Assembly (NCBI GenBank): GCA_963732775.1
Contig: CAVTAR010000001.1
Coordinates: 1,426,001-1,490,000 of the forward strand
Length of the DNA: 64,000 bases
From: CAVRQM01 sp963732775
Lineage (GTDB): Bacteria > Pseudomonadota > Alphaproteobacteria > Acetobacterales > Acetobacteraceae
Reading direction: 5' to 3'
Part shown: piece by piece, positions 8,937-16,846 of the stretch
Layout: every line of letters begins with the position of its first letter
How positions within the stretch are numbered: the stretch's first letter is position 1
Made by a program: the position numbers and the translations under genes
The notes under the pieces: model-generated
Databases searched by the model: none
What the model saw: only the letters and a program-made list of their open reading frames with translations
Told to the model about the DNA's origin: nothing

Positions 8937-9848
8937 TCATTCAGCCGTGGCGCGGGCGAGCCGGGCGTGGTCCGGGGCCGTTGTGTACAGCGTGAACCGC
9001 TGCCACGCGCTCGGCACGTAGGCGTGCGAAGGGGCGCTCACGGCATAGACCCGCCAGGCGTATCGGCCGGCACCGGGGAGGCGGACCAGCAGCGACGAGG
9101 CCGGGGCGTAGCCGGCGAAGGTCGGACGCGCATTGCTGTCGCCGAGCGCCACCACCTCCACGTAGGAGCGTGCGGGTTCGGGTTGCGGCGGCGCGATCCA
9201 GACCAGCTCGACCGCGCGGTCGGCGTCGTCGCGACGGACGGTGGCACCGTCGACCGGGGCGGCCGGCACCAGCGGCACTGGGGAGGCGCTGGTTGCCGCG
9301 CCGGCCGGCGATGCCGGATGCAGGGCTGCGACCCGTTCGGCCGCGGCGGTCAGGCCGCCGGCCGCGGCGAGCCCGAACCAGGCCGCCGCCAGCGCGGGAT
9401 TGCGGGGCACGCCGTCGCCCGCGGCATAGAGCTGGCCCATGTCGTATTCGGCACGGTGGTCGCCATGGGCGGCGGCGCGGGCGTACCAGAGTGCCGCCGC
9501 CGCCGCGTCGCGCGGGCCGGCCCGGCCGCTGTCTTCCATCACCGCCGCATTCAGCTCGGCTTGGGGCAGGCCGAGTTCTCCCGCCGCCTCATACCAGTGC
9601 AGCGCCGCGCTGAAATCCTGCGTCACGCCCTGTCCGAGATCGTACAGCAGGCCCAGCCCCAGGGCAGCATCGCGATCGCCCGATGCCGCCTGTTCCTCCC
9701 AGATGCCGCGCGCCACGGCGTAGTGGCCGGACTCGTATTCGGCCTGGCCGTCCGCCGCCGGAGCGGCGAGCGTTGCGCCGGCGTTGGCGTTGGCGTTGGC
9801 GTTGGCGCCGGCCAGCCCGAGGCTGATCAGGACGACAAGACGTCTCAC
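8937..9848 (-). CDS. Sel1-repeat (SLR) periplasmic protein
   Basis: A 303-residue exported protein starting at a GTG that overlaps the stop of the OmpA-domain gene (GTGA). A signal peptide (residues ~1-28) ends in a run of Ala-Asn repeats (ANANANANAGA) encoded by a GGCGTT hexamer repeat. Sel1-type TPR-like repeats occupy ~40-165, for example ARGIWEEQAASGDRDAALGLG, ALHWYEAAGELG, ALWYARAAAHGDHRAEYDMG and LAAAWFGLAAAGG. A linker and a beta-rich C-terminal domain (~200-300, VELVWIAPPQPEPARSYVEV to YAWRVYAV) resemble a fibronectin-like fold. Sel1 proteins are scaffolds. It is the last gene of a three-gene envelope operon. Confidence 0.8.
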   Translation of the reverse strand: MRRLVVLISLGLAGANANANANAGATLAAPAADGQAEYESGHYAVARGIWEEQAASGDRDAALGLGLLYDLGQGVTQDFSAALHWYEAAGELGLPQAELNAAVMEDSGRAGPRDAAAAALWYARAAAHGDHRAEYDMGQLYAAGDGVPRNPALAAAWFGLAAAGGLTAAAERVAALHPASPAGAATSASPVPLVPAAPVDGATVRRDDADRAVELVWIAPPQPEPARSYVEVVALGDSNARPTFAGYAPASSLLVRLPGAGRYAWRVYAVSAPSHAYVPSAWQRFTLYTTAPDHARLARATAE

Positions 9849-10348
9849 CGCCAGGCGATCTCGACGCGGCGGTCGCGCGGCTCGGGCGTGCCGGCCTGTG
9901 CTGGCACGGCCGGCTCGGTCTCGCCCTTGGCGAGGACCTGGAACCGCGCCGCCGGGATGCCGCGCGCGACCAGGGCCTGCAGCACCGCGTTTGCCCGGCG
10001 CTGCGACAGCGCGAGATTGGCGATCGGCGCACCGACGCTATCGGCGCTGCCGCTCAGCACCATGACGATCGGGTTGCCCTCGCGGTAGGTGCGCGACGCC
10101 TGGTCCAGCACCGGCAGGTCGGCCGAGCGAACGGCGGCGCTGCCCTCGTCAAAGTAGACCACGAGAAAGTCCTGCTTGGCAGGGGCCGCCTGGGCGTCGG
10201 CTGCCGGTGGGGTTGCCGCGGCTGAAGACTGGCTCGTGGGAGCCGGGGCCGCCGGGGCCTGGGCGCTGGCGGGCGAAGCGCCGGCCGAGGCGAGTCCAGC
10301 CGCGATCAGGCAGGTGCAGGCGAGGGTGGTGTGGGATGGCGCGGTCAT
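9845..10348 (-). CDS. OmpA-domain protein
   Basis: A 167-residue exported protein: signal peptide (~1-29, ending ASA), a low-complexity Ala/Pro/Gln linker (~30-58), then an OmpA C-terminal domain. The domain shows LVVYFDEGSAAV at its first strand, LSGSADSVGAPIANLALSQRRANAVLQALVARGI at the peptidoglycan-binding core, and ending PRDRRVEIAWR. The usual diaminopimelate-binding Asp and Arg are represented by the D of SADS and the R of LSQRRA. There is no lipobox and no beta-barrel, so it is a soluble periplasmic peptidoglycan binder. It lies 21 bases after the AAA/membrane gene and overlaps the Sel1 gene. Confidence 0.85.
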   Translation of the reverse strand: MTAPSHTTLACTCLIAAGLASAGASPASAQAPAAPAPTSQSSAAATPPAADAQAAPAKQDFLVVYFDEGSAAVRSADLPVLDQASRTYREGNPIVMVLSGSADSVGAPIANLALSQRRANAVLQALVARGIPAARFQVLAKGETEPAVPAQAGTPEPRDRRVEIAWR

Positions 10349-10369
10349 CGGCTGTTCCTCGAGTGGGGT

Positions 10370-12244
10370 TCAGGGGGCGGCAATCGACACTTCGACGGTG
10401 CCGGGCGCGGGCGGAGCGCCGGCGCTCGGCGCCGCGAGGCCCCATGCGATGGCGCCCAGAGGTGCGAGCGCACGGCGGACGGCGGCCGCGGTCTCGCGGT
10501 CCTGGCCGAAGAAATAGCCGACCGAGAGCGGCGGCCCGCCAGCCGGCCCGGAGGCGACCGCGTCGACCTGGAGCCCGGCCTGGCGCAGGGCGTCGGTCAC
10601 GCGCTCCATCATCGCCCGGGCGGCCTTGTCGTGCGGCACACGCAGCACCAGGCGCAGCGGAGTCGCGTCCGCCAGCACCACCAAGGGCGGCGCGGCCGGT
10701 CGTGGCGGGGCGGGTGCGACCTGCGGGCTGGGCGCGGGCTCGACGGGCGCGGTTTCGACGGGCGCGGTTTCGACGGGCGCGGTTTCGACGGGCGCGGTTT
10801 CGACGGGCGCGGATTTGATCGGCGCGGATTCGACCGGCGCGGATTCGACCGGCGCGGATTCGACCGGCGCGGCTTGGACGAGATTGGCGGCAATCTTTGG
10901 CGCGGCTGGCGCCGGCGCCGGCGTGGACGACACGCCGGCCGCCCAGGCGGCTTGCGCCCAAACGGGAGGCGGCGAGAGGTCCGAACCCGGCATCAACGGC
11001 GCTATCAGCCGCGCCCAAGGCACGGACTCCGCCAGCGCGGGCGCGGCTTCCGCCCGAGGCGCGGCTTGATCATGCGACGCCTCGGGAGCCGGCGGCATCG
11101 CCGCGGTCCCACTGAGCGGGGGGGAGGGCGGGCCTGTGGTCGGCGTTGCGGCCGGCGCTGTGACAGGGGTCGTCGCCGCCACCGTGGGCGGGTCGGCCGG
11201 CCGGCCGAGCGGCGCGGGCGAAGGCGCGAAGGCGCGCGCGAGCGACGGCGCGGCGCGGGGAGGCGACCCGCCGCCGGCCAACCCCTGCCACAGGGCGCCC
11301 GCGATCACGACGACGGCCGCGGCAATCCCAAGGCCGAGCTTGTGGCGGCCGGCGTAGGCGCGAGCGACGCCGAGGCCCCTGCGCGAGGCGCCCGCGGGGG
11401 TGCGCAGGCCCTGGCGCTCGGTCCACAGCGCGGCATGGGCGAAGAACGCAGCCGGCTCGACGGGCGCGGGCCCGAACGGCAGGGCGGGGACCGGTGGATG
11501 GCGTTGGCTCGTCTCCGTCGCGGGCGGATCCCAGGACGGCACTGGCGCAGCCGGGGGCTCCTCCGACATCGAAGCAGCCGACCCGGTGGCGTCTTCGATG
11601 CTGTCGCTGGTCGTCTCGACAGTCCCGGGCTCGGTTATCGCAGGCGCGGTCACCTCAGGCGCTACCACCGCAAGCTCGGCCGCCGCCCGGGTCACGGACG
11701 GATCGACGGGTTCTTCCGGGCCCGGAAGCGACACGCGGGTGCCAACCCGCGCGCGCAAATCGCCCAGGGCGGCATCGGCCAGATTGTCCCACAGCCTCGG
11801 GCGTCCGATCAGCAGCACCTGCAGCAGGGCGGTTGCCTCGTTGGCGAGCCGCTGGAGCAGGTCCAGGTAGTGCAGCGCCCGGGCGCCCATCTCGTCGGCG
11901 TCCTCGATGGCCAGGAGCATCGCCCCCGAGGCCGCCGGCGCGCCGTGCAGCGCCGCTACCAGGTCGGCCGGACCCGATGCGCCAGCCTTGCCCAGGCCGA
12001 GTGCCAGGGCGATGCGCCCTTGCAGCCCCTGCGGGCCCCCGAACGGTGCCGCGAGCCGGATCACGCGCTCCTTGTCGGCGCTGCGTATCGCCGCATCGAC
12101 CGCCGCCCGCCGCCCATCCCCCGGTGGACCCGTCAGCACGCACAGCGGCTCCGACCGCAGCAGAGCCGTGGCGAGCGTGTCGCTCCCCTGCGCCGAGAGG
12201 TTGGTGGCGGCGATGACAGGCTCCCCGATGCGAGCGACGTGCAT
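10370..12244 (-). CDS. ExeA/GspA-like ATPase with one TM segment, Pro-rich linker and periplasmic C-terminal domain
   Basis: A 624-residue protein (ATG at 12244; a GTG at 12250 is also possible). Residues ~1-175 look like an AAA ATPase of the ExeA/GspA type. The Walker A is degenerate: GPPGDGRRA (39-47) has Arg where Lys is expected. Walker B is MLLAIEDADEM (~109-119) and LLIGRPRLW resembles the sensor region. After an acidic linker there is one transmembrane helix (~303-322), then a ~200-residue Pro/Ala-rich spacer with pentapeptide repeats. A small alpha/beta domain follows (~528-600, LRLVLRVPHDKAARAMMERV). The layout suggests a signal or force carrier from cytoplasm to cell wall, like GspA with GspB, but no secretion genes are nearby. 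First gene of the envelope operon. Confidence 0.7.
   Translation of the reverse strand: MHVARIGEPVIAATNLSAQGSDTLATALLRSEPLCVLTGPPGDGRRAAVDAAIRSADKERVIRLAAPFGGPQGLQGRIALALGLGKAGASGPADLVAALHGAPAASGAMLLAIEDADEMGARALHYLDLLQRLANEATALLQVLLIGRPRLWDNLADAALGDLRARVGTRVSLPGPEEPVDPSVTRAAAELAVVAPEVTAPAITEPGTVETTSDSIEDATGSAASMSEEPPAAPVPSWDPPATETSQRHPPVPALPFGPAPVEPAAFFAHAALWTERQGLRTPAGASRRGLGVARAYAGRHKLGLGIAAAVVVIAGALWQGLAGGGSPPRAAPSLARAFAPSPAPLGRPADPPTVAATTPVTAPAATPTTGPPSPPLSGTAAMPPAPEASHDQAAPRAEAAPALAESVPWARLIAPLMPGSDLSPPPVWAQAAWAAGVSSTPAPAPAAPKIAANLVQAAPVESAPVESAPVESAPIKSAPVETAPVETAPVETAPVETAPVEPAPSPQVAPAPPRPAAPPLVVLADATPLRLVLRVPHDKAARAMMERVTDALRQAGLQVDAVASGPAGGPPLSVGYFFGQDRETAAAVRRALAPLGAIAWGLAAPSAGAPPAPGTVEVSIAAP
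10736..10870 (-). repeat. 15-bp tandem repeat encoding APVE(S/T) pentapeptides
   Basis: Nine consecutive 15-base units lie inside the ATPase gene and encode APVES x3, one APIKS, four APVET and a final APVEP. The four APVET units are identical at DNA level (unit cgggcgcggtttcga on the + strand), so the array is recent and probably variable in copy number. It lengthens the stiff, alternately acidic Pro-rich periplasmic spacer. Confidence 0.9.
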
Positions 12245-12387
12245 GCTCACAGTACGCGCTCACGCTGTTCGCGGTTGCGGTCCGTGCCGCGCCCGCAAGG
12301 ATGGCGCGATCACGAGCGCGAGACTAGGCGCATCAGGTCGGGTTTGCTACCCAGTCCCGCAGCCGGTCGGCGAGCCGGGCAGGCGGG

Positions 12388-14056
12388 TCAGCCGAACAGT
12401 ACGGCGACCTTCTGCAGCGTCTGCCAGACGCCCCAGGCCAGCGGCACCAGCACGATCGCCCACGCCAGCGCTGCCCCCGCCGAGAGGCCCCCGCGGCCGA
12501 TGCCCTGCGGCCCGCTGGACCTGGCGCTGGTGTGGCGCAGCGACTGCTCGGCGGCGAGTTGCTGCTCGGTCATGACCCGCCGCCGGCCGACCGGGCGCAC
12601 CAGCAGGTTGGCCACGAAGCCGACCGCGAGGAAACAGGCGGCGACATACATGGCGTTGTCATAGACGAACGCGCGCGGCGTGCCGGCGGCGATCTGGGCA
12701 TCGCGCACGCGGGCGAACAGCAGCGGGCCGACGATGCCGGCGGCCGACCAGGCGGTGAGCAGCCGGCCGTGGATCGCGCCGACGAACTGCGTGCCGAAGA
12801 TGTCCGCGAGATAGGCAGGGACGGTCGCGAAGCCGCCGCCGTACATCGAGGCGATGACGCACAGGAAGGCCACGAACAGCGCCTGTCCGCCGGAGTGGGC
12901 AGCCCAGGGCATCAGGCGCGTACAGCGCGACGCCGATGCGCGAAGAAGCAGTAGTAGGTGGTCTTGCGGCCGATCCGGTCCGACAACGAGGCCCAAAAGA
13001 AACGCCCGGCGATGTTGAACAGCGAGAGCAGGCCCACGAAGCCGGCCGCGACCGCCGCGACCGCCTTCTTCTGTCCCGGATCGAGCGGCGGTGAACGTCG
13101 ACCTCCGGATGGCCGATCAGCCGCCGCCGAGAAGATCTCCTGCAGCATCGGCGAGGCGACGCCGATCACGCCGATGGTGGCGCTCACGTTCAGGCACAGC
13201 ACGATCCAGATCAGCCAGAACTGCGGCGTCTTCCACGAGCTCGCGCAGGTGGACGTGGCCCTGCGCGATCATCGCGCCGCAGCGAGGCGTCGGGCGGCGT
13301 CCAGCCCTCGGGACGCCAGCTCGCCGGCGGCACCCGATAGCAGAACGCGCCGACCGCCATGAACACGAGGTAGCCGGCAGCCAGACCAGGACGGTCTGCC
13401 AGACGCCGACCTCGGTCGGCGCCGCGAAATGCGTTGGTCAGCACGTTGGCCAGCGGCGAGCCGATGATGGCGCCGCCGCCGAAGCCCATGATCGCCATGC
13501 CGGTGGCCATGCCGCGCCGGTCCGGGAACCACTTGATGAGCGTGGAGACGGGCGAGATGTAGCCGAGTCCGAGCCCGACGCCGCCGATCAGGCCGGAGCC
13601 GGCGAGCATGAGCCAGAGCTGGTGCAGGTAGATGGCGGCCGCCGAGACGGCCAGGCCGCCGGCACCAGCAGAACGCGGCGACCACGCCGGCTCGACGGGG
13701 CCCGGCGCGCTCGAGCCAGCCGCCCCAGATGGCGGCCGATGCTCCGAGGATGACGATCAGCACAGCGTGAAATTAAACGTGATGTCGGTCACCGACCAGT
13801 CGCACGTGGTGGTTGCCAGGCGCGACCAGAAACGTGGCTCCGGGGCAGGCGACACGGGCTTTGCCACGCCCAGCGCGCGCGACAGCGGCAGCCAGAAGAC
13901 GCTGACGCCATAGGCCATGCCGATGCACAGGTGGATCGCGAGTGCGGCCGGCGGCACCAGCCAGCGGTTGAACCCGGGCCGGGCGACGATCCGCTCGCGG
14001 TCCAGCAGCCCTGGCGCGCCGCCATGGGCGTCCGCGGTTCCCACGATCTCGCTCAT
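12388..14056 (-). pseudogene. MFS transporter, OFA (oxalate/formate antiporter) family, multiply frameshifted
   Basis: Conserved MFS protein segments follow each other on the minus strand but in changing frames. The order is an N-terminus FNRWLVPPAALAIHLCIGMA, then ILGASAAIWGGWLERAGPRR, GGVGLGLGYISPVSTLIKWF, IMGFGGGAIIGSPLANVL, LFNIAGRFFWASLSDRIGRK and YGGGFATVPAYLADIFGT. The C-terminus ends VPLAWGVWQTLQKVAVLFG. Together they make one ~540-residue, 12-TM carrier of the OFA group, which exchanges carboxylates such as oxalate and formate. I count about seven or eight frame changes, near 13,765, 13,665, 13,430, 13,280, 13,240, 13,100 and 12,930. Every piece is well conserved, which argues for sequence error rather than decay. 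Substrate unknown. Confidence 0.75.
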
Positions 14057-14214
14057 CCGTGCCCTCCCGTCCCGCGACCATTGCGCCGCCGAGCCGGGCG
14101 GGGCAATCATTGTGCTGGCAGCTTGTTGCAAACACCCGCGCGGCGCCAGCCAGTTTCCAGGGTTTTCAGACCGCTCCGGTTTTTTCGGGGCGAACGTTGT
14201 CGGCCCGGCTGGCC

Positions 14215-14244
14215 TTGACCCCCGAGCGCCGGAACCCTTATTGT
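14215..14244 (+). promoter_or_regulatory. possible sigma70-type promoter for pqqA
   Basis: TTGACC at 14215-14220 and TATTGT at 14239-14244 are separated by 18 bases and lie about 45 bases before the pqqA start. The match to the -10 consensus is only partial. Confidence 0.35.
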
Positions 14245-14289
14245 GACGAGGGCTTCATACCCCGAAGGAACAAACCCTGGAGACGTGAC

Positions 14290-14365
14290 ATGGCCTGGAA
14301 AGCTCCCGAAGATCGTCGAAATCGCGCTCGGTGGCGAGATCAACTGCTACGCCTGCGCGAAGTGA
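14290..14365 (+). pseudogene. pqqA: pqqA, PQQ precursor peptide (one extra base)
   Basis: With one C removed from the CCC at 14304-14306, the 24-residue peptide reads MAWKAPKIVEIALGGE followed by INCYACAK and a stop. This contains the E-x-x-x-Y pair (EINCY) whose Glu and Tyr are cross-linked by PqqE to form the PQQ skeleton. As written, the span is 76 bases, one too many, and the frame runs past the true stop. A ribosome binding site (TGGAG) is seven bases upstream. The gene is too short for routine ORF calling. The extra base is most likely a sequencing error. Confidence 0.8.
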
Positions 14366-14433
14366 TTGCCTCGCGCGCGTCCGCCTGACGTTTCTGGGCG
14401 GACGCGCGCGGTGCTGCCTGGCCATAGCCGCCC

Positions 14434-15370
14434 ATGCGTGCGCTGGTGCTTGGCGCCGCCGCCGGCGGCGGTTTCCCACAATGGAACAGCCGGTCCGCTG
14501 CCTGCGCGCGAGCACGGCAGGGTGACCCGCTCGCCCGCCGCAGCGACCCAGGCCTCGGTCGCCATCTCATCCGACGGCCGGCACTGGTTCCTGCTGAACG
14601 CGTCTCCCGACCTGCGCCAGCAGATCGAGGTGACGCTCCCTCCGGCCGCAGGAGCGTTTGCGGTCCTGCCCCATAGCCGGCGTCGTGCTGACCGGCGGCG
14701 ACGTCGACGCCATTGCCGGATTGCTGACCCTGCGCGAGCGGCAACCTCTGTGCGTGCTCGCCACCGCGCCCGTGCTCGACGTGCTGCGATCGAACAGCGT
14801 GTTCGACGTGCTGGCCGGCGGCATCGTCGTTGCGCCGAGCCTTGCTGCTCGACGAACCGGTGCCGCTGACGCTGCCGGACGGGTCGCCATCGGGCCTGCG
14901 CTGCACGGCGTTCGCGGTCCCCGGCAAGGTGCCGCTGTATCTGGAGCCGAACGCCCTGGGCGATGCCGATGCGCCGGCCATCGAGGAGGGCGAGCGCACC
15001 GTCGGCCTCATGCTGGAAGACGCTCACGCGCGCCTGTTCTTCATCCCCGGCTGTGCCGCCATGTCGCCCCGCCTCGCCGAGCGATTGCGCGGCGCGGCGA
15101 TCGGTCTTGTTCGACGGCACGCTGTGGCGCGATGACGAGATGGTACGCGCCGGGCTCGGCGCCAAGACCGGGCGTGCGGATGGGGCACATGAGCGTCGCC
15201 GGGGCGGACGGGACGATGGCGGCGTTCGACCGACTGGGCGTGCGCGCGGCCGCGTGCTGATCCACATCAACAACACCAACCCCATCCTGCTTGCAGACTC
15301 GCCCGAGCGGGCCGAGGTGGTGGCACGCGGGTGGGAAGTGGCCTACGACGGCATGGAGGATCAGTTGTGA
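14434..15370 (+). pseudogene. pqqB: pqqB, PQQ biosynthesis metallo-beta-lactamase-fold hydroxylase, multiply frameshifted
   Basis: The product starts MRALVLGAAAGGGFPQWN, the typical PqqB opening. It continues in other frames with SVAISSDGRHWFLLNASPDL, IAGVVLTGGDVDAIAGLLTL, LLLDEPVPLTLPDG, LFDGTLWRDDEM, GVRMGHMSVAGADGTMAAFD and HINNTNPILL. All are standard PqqB blocks, so the intact protein would be about 305 residues. I see frame changes near 14,548, 14,660, 14,829, 15,103, 15,171 and 15,243. PqqB is an iron-dependent hydroxylase of the metallo-beta-lactamase fold that acts on the PqqA-derived Glu-Tyr dipeptide. The stop overlaps the GTG of pqqC (GTGA). Confidence 0.8.
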
Positions 15371-16113
15371 ACGAGATGTCACCGCCACCCGGAGGCGCGC
15401 GCGACCCGGAGGCGTTCGCGGCGGCGCTGCATGCGGTCGGCACGGAGCGCTACCACAACCTGCACCCGTTCCACCGCCTGCTCCACGACGGCAGTGCTCG
15501 CGCGCGCAGGTGCAGGCCTGGGCGCTGAACCGCTACTACTACCAGGCCAGCATCCCGGCCAAGGACGCCACATTGCTGGCGCGGCTGCCGACTGCCGAGC
15601 TGCGCCGCGAATGGCGCCGGCGGCTGGTGGACCATGACGGCGACGCGCCAGGCACCGGTGGCATCGCGCGCTGGCTGAAGCTGGCCGAAGGGGTCGGGCT
15701 CGACCGCGCCTACGTCGAGAGACGCATGGCATCCTGCCCGGCACGCGGTTCGCGGTCGACGCCTACGTGCATTTCGTGCGCGACCGGGCGTGCTGGAGGC
15801 GATCGCCTCGTCGCTGACCGAGATGTTTTCGCCGAACATCATCTCCGAGCGGTGTCCGGCATGCTGGCGCAACTACAACTGGATCACCCAGGACGACGCT
15901 GGCGCTATTTCACCCCGCGGCTGACGCAGGCGCCGCGCGACGTGGATTTCGCGCTCGGCTACGTCAAGCGCCACGCGCGGACGCACGAACAGCAGCAGCA
16001 GGTGCTCGCGGCGTTGCGCTTCAAGTGCGACGTGCTGTGGTCGCAGCTCGACGCCCTGGCACTATGCCTATGTGGCCCCGGCGATCATCCCGCCTGGCGC
16101 GTTCGTGCCGTGA
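15367..16113 (+). pseudogene. pqqC: pqqC, pyrroloquinoline-quinone synthase, multiply frameshifted
   Basis: PqqC catalyses the last ring closure and eight-electron oxidation to PQQ without a metal. The blocks NLHPFHRLLHDG, AQVQAWALNRYYYQASIPAK, GTGGIARWLKLAEGVGLDR, TRFAVDAYVHFVRD, LEAIASSLTEMFSPNIISE, YFTPRLTQAPRDVDFALGYV, ALRFKCDVLWSQLDAL and a C-terminal PPGAFVP appear in order but in three frames. Indels are needed near 15,495, 15,730, 15,788, 15,854, 15,870-15,900 and 16,060. The GTG start at 15367 overlaps the pqqB stop, and the TGA at 16111-16113 overlaps the pqqD GTG. Intact length would be about 245 residues. Confidence 0.8.
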
Positions 16114-16389
16114 TCGAGCCGACGACGGTCGGTCCCGCAGTTACGCGCGCGGCGATGAAGTTCCGCTTCGACGGCGTGCGCGACATCTGGGTGGTGCTGG
16201 GGCCGGAGCGCATGTTTCCTGCCCGACGACACGGCGGTCGAGGTGCTGAAGCTGGTCGACGGCCGCCGCAGCTTCGGCGCAATCATCGACGATCTGTGCG
16301 CGCGCTTCGCCGCGCCACGCGAGATCGTGGCCGGCGACGTGGAGGAGTTGCTGCGCGACCTTGCCGTGAAAGGCGTGGTGACGCTGTGA
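16110..16389 (+). pseudogene. pqqD: pqqD, PQQ peptide chaperone, one extra base
   Basis: A ~92-residue PqqD of the RiPP recognition element fold, which carries PqqA to the radical SAM enzyme PqqE. The blocks are PAVTRAAMKFRFDGVRDIWV, then (in the next frame) LPDDTAVEVLKLVDGRRSFG and AIIDDLCARFAAPREIVAGD, ending LLRDLAVKGVVTL. One surplus base in the TTT/CC run near 16,215-16,219 breaks the frame; removing it gives ERMFLPDDTAVE. The GTG start overlaps the pqqC stop, and the TGA overlaps the GTG of the next gene. Downstream of this position the sequence reads cleanly. Confidence 0.8.
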
Positions 16390-16796
16390 CCGAGCATGCG
16401 GCGCTGATCTCGCCTGCGGCGCTGGTCGGCTACATCCGGCTGATCTTCCAGCCCGGCCTGCGGCCGTGGTGCGCGTTCCGGCACGGCACGGTGGTCGGCC
16501 CGCTGGAGGTTGCCGACGACGTCGCCGAGGCGGCACGCACGATCATGCGCCGCAACGGGCTGGTGCGCCCCGGCAGTCCGGCCGGCGACTTCACGGTGCG
16601 GTATTCGGCCGAGGCGCCGCCGCTGTGGCCGGGGTGGATCGTGCTGAGCCATGACCGCGTGATCGCCACCTACGTCGGCCTCGAGGAGTTGCCGGCGGGC
16701 TCGACCGACGTGGAGGTGGGTCTGTTTGGCCGCAGCAAGCGCAACCTCGATGCCGAACAGCTCGAGGTGGTGCACGTGGAGCCGCTCCAGCCCTGA
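16386..16796 (+). CDS. hypothetical protein coupled to pqqD (in the usual place of pqqE)
   Basis: A 136-residue intact protein whose GTG start overlaps the pqqD stop (GTGA), so it is almost certainly translated with the PQQ genes. It begins VTEHAALISPAALVGYIRLI. It has no Cys cluster, no signal peptide and no transmembrane segment. It alternates strands and short helices, with blocks LVRPGSPAGDFTVRYS, PPLWPGWIVLSHDRVIATYV and STDVEVGLFG. It is not PqqE (a ~370-residue radical SAM enzyme with CxxxCxxC), nor PqqF or PqqG. No family is recognised. Its place in the operon suggests a role in PQQ formation or use, but that is inference. Confidence 0.65.
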   Translation: MTEHAALISPAALVGYIRLIFQPGLRPWCAFRHGTVVGPLEVADDVAEAARTIMRRNGLVRPGSPAGDFTVRYSAEAPPLWPGWIVLSHDRVIATYVGLEELPAGSTDVEVGLFGRSKRNLDAEQLEVVHVEPLQP

Positions 16797-16846
16797 GCGC
16801 CGGCGGCGCCGGCAACGCGCTGGCGTTCGGCTCGGACGATCGCTGT

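Noticed and set aside
10331..12664. A 777-codon plus-strand frame with FDGRG repeats
   Set aside because: The repeats are the complement of the APVE repeat array in the ATPase gene, whose N-terminal AAA features and operon spacing show the minus strand is coding.
14059..14388. A 109-codon frame through pqqA
   Set aside because: The 24-residue PqqA with its E-x-x-x-Y pair appears only after removing one base; the longer frame is an artefact of that indel.
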